DNA of 29,372 nt. Origin: MGBC113645 sp036308445 (lineage in GTDB: Bacteria; Bacillota_I; Bacilli_A; Erysipelotrichales; Coprobacillaceae). The stretch covers positions 1 to 29,372 of the forward strand of contig JAXJVS010000016.1 of NCBI GenBank assembly GCA_036308445.1, given 5' to 3'. Both the position numbers and the translations under genes were made by a program. This document shows positions 24,895 to 29,372 of this stretch, one piece after another (the first letter of the stretch is position 1; each line of letters opens with the position of its first letter). The notes beneath the pieces were generated by a model that saw only the letters and a program-made list of their open reading frames with translations, had not been told where the DNA came from and did not search any database.

Positions 24895-24923
24895 TTTACT
24901 CTCGGTCTTTTCTAGTCTAAAAT
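24895..24923 (+). promoter_or_regulatory. Predicted promoter of asnA
   Basis: TTTACT (24895-24900), 17-bp spacer, TAAAAT (24918-24923), 27 bases before the asnA start codon. Confidence 0.5.
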
Positions 24924-24949
24924 AAATACATTAATAGAGGGGGATTAAA

Positions 24950-25966
24950 ATGAGTCACTTAGTTATACCAGAAGGTTATACTTCACATGTTAATCTTATT
25001 GATACAGAAGTTGCAATTAAATTAATTAAAGATACTTTTGAAAGAAGATTAGCAGAACAATTAAGATTAACAAGAGTTTCAGCTCCATTATTCTTATTAA
25101 AGAATACTGGACTTAATGATAATTTAAATGGAACAGAAAAACCTGTATCTTTTACAAGTGCAGAATTAAATAATAATGATGAAATAGAAATTATCCATTC
25201 ATTAGCAAAATGGAAAAGAGATGCCTTATATAGATATCATTTCGAAAAACATACTGGATTGTATACAGATATGAATGCAATCAGAAAAGATGAAGAATTA
25301 GATAATATTCATTCTATGTATGTTGATCAATGGGATTGGGAAATGGTTATTGATAAACAAGATAGAACTTTAGAATTCTTTAAAGAAACTGTTAAAAAAA
25401 TATATACAGCTTTATTAGATGTAGAGTTCTTAATGATTAGACATTATCCTCAATTAGGTGAATCTATCTTACCAGAGGAAATTACGTTTATTACATCACA
25501 AGAATTAGAAGATTTATATCCAGCTTTAACACCAAAACAAAGAGAAAGAGAAATTGTAAGAGCTAAAAAAGCTGTTTGTATTATGCAGATTGGTGATTTA
25601 TTAAAATCTGGCGTTAAGCACGATGGTCGTTCTCCCGACTATGATGATTGGGGTTTAAATGGTGATATCTTAGTCTATAATACTCAATTAGATGATGCTT
25701 TAGAAATCTCTAGTATGGGAATTAGAGTTGACAGAGATGCTTTATTAGAACAATTAGATAAAGCTAATGCTAATGAAAGAATTGAACTTCCATATCATCA
25801 AAATATCATTAATAATATATTACCATTAAGTATTGGTGGCGGTATTGGTCAAAGCCGTTTATGCATGTTCTTCTTAAGAAAAGTTCATATTGGTGAAGTG
25901 CAAGCTTCATTATGGGATGAAGAAACCATGAAAGTATGTGAAGAAAAAGGTGTTCATTTATTATAA
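24950..25966 (+). CDS. asnA: Aspartate-ammonia ligase AsnA
   Basis: A 338-residue asparagine synthetase of the ammonia-dependent type, related to class II aminoacyl-tRNA synthetases. Characteristic segments: VSAPLFLLKNTGLNDNLNG near residues 43-61, KWKRDALYRYHF near 87, GLYTDMNAIRKDE near 103, YVDQWDWEMVI near 125, and the C-terminal LSIGGGIGQSRLCMFFL near 300. The enzyme uses ATP, aspartate and ammonia and releases AMP and pyrophosphate. Length is usual (330-340). AGAGGGGGATTAAA precedes the start. Monocistronic. Confidence 0.96.
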   Translation: MSHLVIPEGYTSHVNLIDTEVAIKLIKDTFERRLAEQLRLTRVSAPLFLLKNTGLNDNLNGTEKPVSFTSAELNNNDEIEIIHSLAKWKRDALYRYHFEKHTGLYTDMNAIRKDEELDNIHSMYVDQWDWEMVIDKQDRTLEFFKETVKKIYTALLDVEFLMIRHYPQLGESILPEEITFITSQELEDLYPALTPKQREREIVRAKKAVCIMQIGDLLKSGVKHDGRSPDYDDWGLNGDILVYNTQLDDALEISSMGIRVDRDALLEQLDKANANERIELPYHQNIINNILPLSIGGGIGQSRLCMFFLRKVHIGEVQASLWDEETMKVCEEKGVHLL

Positions 25967-25971
25967 AATCT

Positions 25972-26004
25972 AATTGTGTAATCTATGATTACACAATTTT
26001 TTTC
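25972..26004 (+). terminator. Intrinsic terminator of asnA
   Basis: Twelve-base-pair stem AATTGTGTAATC/GATTACACAATT with loop TAT, then TTTTTTC. Confidence 0.92.
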
Positions 26005-26245
26005 TTTAAAAAAAGAATTTTTACATTTTATCACGTATATAAGTAAGAACTTTTTATAAAAAAAATCTTGATTACATCTCTAAAACAATAATCTTAAACA
26101 GTTTTTATTAGAATATATAATATAAGTTACTATAAAGACTTCTGAATATCTTAATGTTTTTATATTTTTTCATAGTATTATACTTATATAAATTCATTTA
26201 ACCATAAAATATTCAACTATAAAACTCATGAAAAGGAGTTGTTAA

Positions 26246-26548
26246 ATAAATAACACAATATCTATCACCTCAAAATACAAAGAAAGTCTAGAAAATCATT
26301 ATGCAGGGTGAAAGATGTGCAAAAGTCATTCTTGATGCTGATGTTTCCATTGTCCATATGGATCGTCAGAAGGATACCTTCATTGAAACTGAGAGATTAT
26401 TCATAATCTAAAACAGACAAAATCTAAAGATATGTATAATTCTGTATTAAAAGAAGTCATGAAATATTATAAGGAAACTAACGTAGGTATATCAGTTATG
26501 TGTAAAATTTGGGATAAGATTGAAAACGATAGGATTCAAGAAAGATAG
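26246..26548 (+). pseudogene. Decayed protein-coding remnant
   Basis: AAGGAG at 26233-26238 is followed eight bases later by ATA where a start codon would be expected, opening the frame NNTISITSKYKESLENHYAG before a stop. The same frame reopens at 26411 as KQTKSKDMYNSVLKEVMKYY and runs to a stop at 26548, ending in VMCKIWDKIENDRIQER. In between, a second frame (26301-26411) also reads as protein (KVILDADVSIVHMDRQKD). So a lost start codon plus frameshifts seem to have broken one gene. The C-terminal MCKIWDKIE helix recalls the tails of PD-(D/E)XK (Rpn-type) putative transposases, but this is a weak resemblance. Confidence 0.45.
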
Positions 26549-26784
26549 ATTGTAATGAGTCTATAGAATTATAGTATTATAAATACTTTGGAATTATTAA
26601 AGATTCTAGAAGTAGAGTATGTAATGTATAAGAAGTTAGTATTGAAATAAAATAACATGAGACTATAACGATAAATTTTCTTTGTTGTAATCTTTTTAGT
26701 AAGCAAGAAAATATAGAAGTACTATGAATACCTTACATTTTTGTATAACTGTATAAATTAATAATCTATCCATTATGAAAATTA

Positions 26785-26813
26785 TTTATAAAATATTTTG
26801 ATTTTGTTATAAT
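26785..26813 (+). promoter_or_regulatory. Predicted promoter of nadE
   Basis: TTTATA (26785-26790), 17-bp spacer, TATAAT (26808-26813) with an upstream TG (extended -10). The leader would be only about 14 bases, just enough for the GGAGG site. Confidence 0.55.
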
Positions 26814-26833
26814 ATGAGAGTGGAGGGATGTTT

Positions 26834-28744
26834 ATGAAAGATGGATTTATTAGAGTTGCTAGTGCTTCATTTGAAGTTAAATTGGGCAACGTTAAAGCTA
26901 ATACTAATAAAATAATTGAATTAATAGATGAAGCTAAAAATAGCCATACTCAAGTTCTAGTATTCCCAGAACTTAGTTTAACAGGTTATACTTTACAGGA
27001 TTTATTCTTTCAGGCTAGAGTTTTAAACGAAGCTAAAACTCAATTAAATATTATTAAAGAAAAAACAAAAGATTTAAATATGGTTGTTGCAGTTGGATTA
27101 CCATTAGAAGTTAAAAATAAATTATATAATTGTGCTGCTATTTTATGCAATGGTGAAATTTTAGGTATAGTACCTAAAACATATATTCCTAATTATCATG
27201 AATTCTATGAAGCGAGACACTTTGCAAGCGCACCAAAAGATAATAATGAAATTAGAATTGGTGATGATTTAATACCATTTGGTACAAAGATTGTTTTTGA
27301 AGATATTAATCATCCTTATTTAAAGATTGCAGCTGAAATATGTGAAGATGTATGGGCTCCTCTTCCGCCTAGTACATTACATTGTTTAAATGGTGCTACA
27401 TTAATATTAAATACTTCTGCAAGTAATGATTTAACTGGTAAATCTGATTATCGTAGAGCTTTAATTGCTCAGCAGAGTGCTAGATGTGTATGTGGTTATA
27501 TTTATACCAATGCTGGTCTAGGTGAATCTAGTACAGATGTTGTCTTTAGTGGTCATCATTTAATTTGTGAAAATGGTTCAAAGTTAAATGAATCTAAACA
27601 GTATGAAAATGGTATTATTTATGCTGATATAGATATGGAAAAGATTTATCGTGAAAGATTAGAAATGAGTACATATCAGAATCATTTTGATGATGATTAT
27701 TGGACTATAGATTTTGAATTGAAAGATGAAGATTTAGAGTTAAATAGATATTATGATCCTCATCCATTTGTACCTAGCGATCATGATAAACGTGCATTAA
27801 GATGTAAAGAAGTCTTTGATATCCAAATCCATGGTTTAATTCAAAGATTAAAAGCTGCTCATATAAAGAAAGTTGTTATTGGAATATCTGGAGGATTAGA
27901 TTCAACATTAGCTCTTTTAGTAGCAACTATGGCTTATCAAAAGTTAGGTTATCCTTTAACTGATATTATTGCAGTTACTATGCCTTGTTTTGGTACAACT
28001 AGTAGAACAAAAAATAATGCATTAATGATGATGGAAGAATGTGGTGTAACATCTATGACAGTAGATATTGGTGAAGCTGTTACTCAACACTTTAAAGATA
28101 TTGGACAAGATCCTCATACTCATGATGTAACTTATGAAAACTGCCAAGCAAGAGAAAGAACTCAAGTCTTAATGGATATTGCGAATAAAGTTGGTGGTAT
28201 TGTTATTGGAACTGGAGATTTATCAGAAGTTGCTTTAGGATGGTCTACATACAATGGAGATCATATGAGTATGTATGCTGTTAATGTATCAGTTCCTAAA
28301 ACATTAGTAAGATATTTAGTAGATTATGTATCATCTTTATATAAAGGAGAAAAATTAGAAGTAATCTTACAAGATATTTTAGATACTCCTGTATCTCCTG
28401 AATTAATACCAGCTGATAATGATAAGATTACTCAAAAAACAGAAGATATTGTAGGTCCATATGAATTACACGATTTCTTCTTATATCAGCATGCTCGTTT
28501 CCATTATGAACCAGCTAAACTATACAGAATAGCTTGTTTAACATATCAAGATAAATATGATAAAGAAACTATCAAAAAATGGTTAATCTTATTCTATAGA
28601 CGTTTCTTTACTCAACAATTTAAACGTTCTTGTATCCCAGATGGTCCTAAAGTAGGAAGTGTTGCCTTAAGTCCAAGAGGAGATTTAAGAATGCCTAGCG
28701 ATAGTGATGTTTCATCATGGCTAGAACAATGTAATCAATTATAA
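26834..28744 (+). CDS. nadE: Glutamine-dependent NAD+ synthetase NadE
   Basis: A 636-residue two-domain enzyme for the last step of NAD synthesis. Residues 1-270 are a nitrilase-like glutaminase: catalytic Glu in FPELSLTGYT near 45, Lys in VPKTYIPNYHEF near 115, and Cys in AEICEDVWAPLP near 175. Residues about 310-636 are the synthetase: P-loop GISGGLDSTLALLV near 357, LSEVALGWSTYNGDH near 470 and the C-terminal helical part. The glutaminase passes ammonia to deamido-NAD activated by ATP. ATG at 26834 is preferred over 26828 because GGAGG at 26822-26826 is then spaced by seven bases. Monocistronic. Confidence 0.95.
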   Translation: MKDGFIRVASASFEVKLGNVKANTNKIIELIDEAKNSHTQVLVFPELSLTGYTLQDLFFQARVLNEAKTQLNIIKEKTKDLNMVVAVGLPLEVKNKLYNCAAILCNGEILGIVPKTYIPNYHEFYEARHFASAPKDNNEIRIGDDLIPFGTKIVFEDINHPYLKIAAEICEDVWAPLPPSTLHCLNGATLILNTSASNDLTGKSDYRRALIAQQSARCVCGYIYTNAGLGESSTDVVFSGHHLICENGSKLNESKQYENGIIYADIDMEKIYRERLEMSTYQNHFDDDYWTIDFELKDEDLELNRYYDPHPFVPSDHDKRALRCKEVFDIQIHGLIQRLKAAHIKKVVIGISGGLDSTLALLVATMAYQKLGYPLTDIIAVTMPCFGTTSRTKNNALMMMEECGVTSMTVDIGEAVTQHFKDIGQDPHTHDVTYENCQARERTQVLMDIANKVGGIVIGTGDLSEVALGWSTYNGDHMSMYAVNVSVPKTLVRYLVDYVSSLYKGEKLEVILQDILDTPVSPELIPADNDKITQKTEDIVGPYELHDFFLYQHARFHYEPAKLYRIACLTYQDKYDKETIKKWLILFYRRFFTQQFKRSCIPDGPKVGSVALSPRGDLRMPSDSDVSSWLEQCNQL

Positions 28745-28746
28745 AA

Positions 28747-28780
28747 TAAATCCCGATAAAATTTATCGGGATTTTAATTT
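28747..28780. terminator. Shared terminator between nadE and the small XRE gene
   Basis: Strong dyad with core ATCCCGATAAA/TTTATCGGGAT at 28748-28774, followed on the plus strand by TTTAATTT and on the minus strand by ATTTATTTTAT. It overlaps the stop codon of the convergent XRE gene. Confidence 0.85.
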
Positions 28781-29139
28781 GGTGTTCCATGCATAAAGAA
28801 ATATAAGATCATTGCAATTAAATCAACAACAAAGAATACTGCAAATATAATAACTACAATCTTTAATATTTTCTTTAATGTTCTTTTGTTTTCTTCAGTA
28901 TTTAATTTTACTTCAAGTTGACTTAAACTACTTTTTGTACTTACTTTACCTAAAATAAGTTGATCTAATGATACTTCAAATAATTGACTTAATGAAATAA
29001 GTTTTTCCATATCAGGTGTTGTATCTCCTATCTCCCATTTAGATACTGTTTGTCTAGAAACATTAAGTTTATTTGCTAATTCTTCTTGAGATAAGCCTTT
29101 CTGTTTTCTTAGTTCATATAATCTATTGTTAAAGTCCAT
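28774..29139 (-). CDS. Small XRE-family regulator with C-terminal membrane helix
   Basis: 121 residues. Residues 4-60 are a Cro/CI-type helix-turn-helix (LYELRKQKGLSQEELANKLNVSRQTVSKWE, partly shown), a linker rich in charged residues follows, and a single hydrophobic helix spans about 91-115 (ILKIVVIIFAVFFVVDLIAM). It is thus a membrane-tethered DNA-binding protein of a type often found in Firmicutes, with unknown targets. AAAGGAGGGCACACAC precedes the ATG. Its N-terminus is close to that of the larger XRE membrane regulator at 11662-12564. Confidence 0.82.
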   Translation of the reverse strand: MDFNNRLYELRKQKGLSQEELANKLNVSRQTVSKWEIGDTTPDMEKLISLSQLFEVSLDQLILGKVSTKSSLSQLEVKLNTEENKRTLKKILKIVVIIFAVFFVVDLIAMILYFFMHGTPN

Positions 29140-29264
29140 GTGTGTGCCCTCCTTTGATACCTCTATTTTACTTTTCTTATATGAAATTATCTACCAATCA
29201 AACTTAACAATTTGTCAAAAAAAAATAACAATAAATAAAAAATCTAAATAGATTGATATGATTA

Positions 29265-29308
29265 CCTCCCAGTAGACAGCGAAAATAATTAAACGCTGTT
29301 ACGGGAGG
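29265..29308 (+). promoter_or_regulatory. Hairpin burying the transposase ribosome site
   Basis: Left arm CCTCCC-a-GTA-g-ACAGCG (29265-29281) pairs with right arm CGCTGT-TAC-GGGAGG (29294-29308), giving 15 pairs with two single-base bulges and an AT-only loop. The right arm ends in GGGAGG, the ribosome site of the following transposase start, and is followed by TTTTTAT, so it can act both as a terminator and as a translation block on transcripts coming from outside. Confidence 0.6.
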
Positions 29309-29316
29309 TTTTTATA

Positions 29317-29372
29317 TTGGGAAGAAAAAGTAAATATTCAAAAGAATTAAAAATAAGTATTGTAAAGAAATA
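29317..29372 (+). CDS. 5' end of an IS3-type transposase OrfA (partial)
   Basis: A frame with TTG start reads MGRKSKYSKELKISIVKKY and continues past the window edge. This is the usual N-terminus of IS3/IS150-group OrfA helix-turn-helix proteins, which bind the element's ends and are fused to the integrase part by frameshift. GGGAGG lies eight bases before the TTG. Only 18-19 residues are visible, so the exact IS is not known. Confidence 0.7.
   Translation, partial: MGRKSKYSKELKISIVKK

Larger units (their letters stand above)
26005..26833 (+). other. Long gene-poor region between asnA and nadE
   Basis: About 830 bp without an intact gene. The first 230 bp are featureless AT-rich DNA. From 26233 to 26548 there is a decayed reading frame (separate entry). 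From 26549 to 26780 I see only short stop-rich frames. The last 50 bp hold the nadE promoter. Confidence 0.6.
29240..29372 (+). mobile_element. Left end of an insertion sequence (truncated by the window)
   Basis: The region holds the hairpin and the first codons of an IS3-type transposase. The exact left boundary is uncertain: no partner inverted repeat or target duplication is visible because the element continues to the right. The small AATCT/AGATT dyad near 29240 may be close to the end. Confidence 0.5.

Noticed and set aside
24732..24949. Possible T-box or leader-peptide attenuator before thrC
   Set aside because: The near-consensus promoter leaves a leader of only about 25 bases, with no Thr-rich peptide and no T-box core.
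1..29372. CRISPR arrays, tRNA or rRNA genes, prophage
   Set aside because: No regularly spaced repeats, no tRNA-like cloverleaf or rRNA core sequence, and no phage structural or integrase genes were seen.

Overview
The window is low-GC Firmicutes DNA: strong AAGGAGG-type ribosome sites, very AT-rich intergenic DNA, intrinsic terminators with U-tracts, and a gene set (AsnA, glutamine-dependent NadE, PepF, QueT under a preQ1-I riboswitch, XRE regulators fused to membrane segments, a GH1 6-phospho-glucosidase) typical of gut anaerobes. Erysipelotrichia/Coprobacillaceae would fit best, but that placement is inference from general look, not from a marker gene. Most of the window is ordinary chromosome, with one decayed gene near 26.3 kb and the start of an IS element at the right edge.

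Region by region: (1) 0-4.4 kb: an amidohydrolase and a PAP2-like membrane phosphatase on the minus strand, then a HAD phosphatase and a PLP aminotransferase on the plus strand, followed by a candidate stand-alone small RNA (about 4328-4403). (2) 4.4-7 kb: a tight minus-strand operon aroE-rdgB-trmL-lit, mixing shikimate synthesis, nucleotide-pool cleaning, tRNA wobble methylation and a probable lipoprotein acyl-transfer enzyme. (3) 7-9.3 kb: a ChbG/YdjC deacetylase, then an overlapping pair coding for an orphan PTS-IIB-like protein and a hexapeptide acetyltransferase. (4) 9.3-16.1 kb: PepF oligopeptidase, a membrane-bound XRE regulator, a three-domain Xaa-Pro aminopeptidase, a small lipoprotein and an AI-2E/PerM-family exporter. 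(5) 16.1-17.4 kb: a queuosine-precursor salvage operon, preQ1-I riboswitch - queT - radical SAM gene (probably the queuine lyase queL). (6) 17.4-21.4 kb: a GH1 6-phospho-beta-glucosidase and a three-gene operon of unknown function that ends in an alpha/beta hydrolase lacking its catalytic serine. (7) 21.5-24.8 kb: thrC-thrB followed by a PHP-family histidinol-phosphatase-like gene. (8) 24.9-29.4 kb: divergent asnA, a gene-free stretch with a decayed reading frame, nadE, a small XRE regulator and the 5' end of an IS3-type transposase gene behind a hairpin that buries its ribosome site.

The best-supported regulatory story is queuosine salvage: the riboswitch aptamer, its terminator, the transporter and the radical SAM enzyme all sit within 1.3 kb and make sense together. 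The items most likely to be new are the orphan operon at 18975-21331, the small RNA candidate at 4328-4403, and the IIB-like/acetyltransferase pair at 8146-9271.
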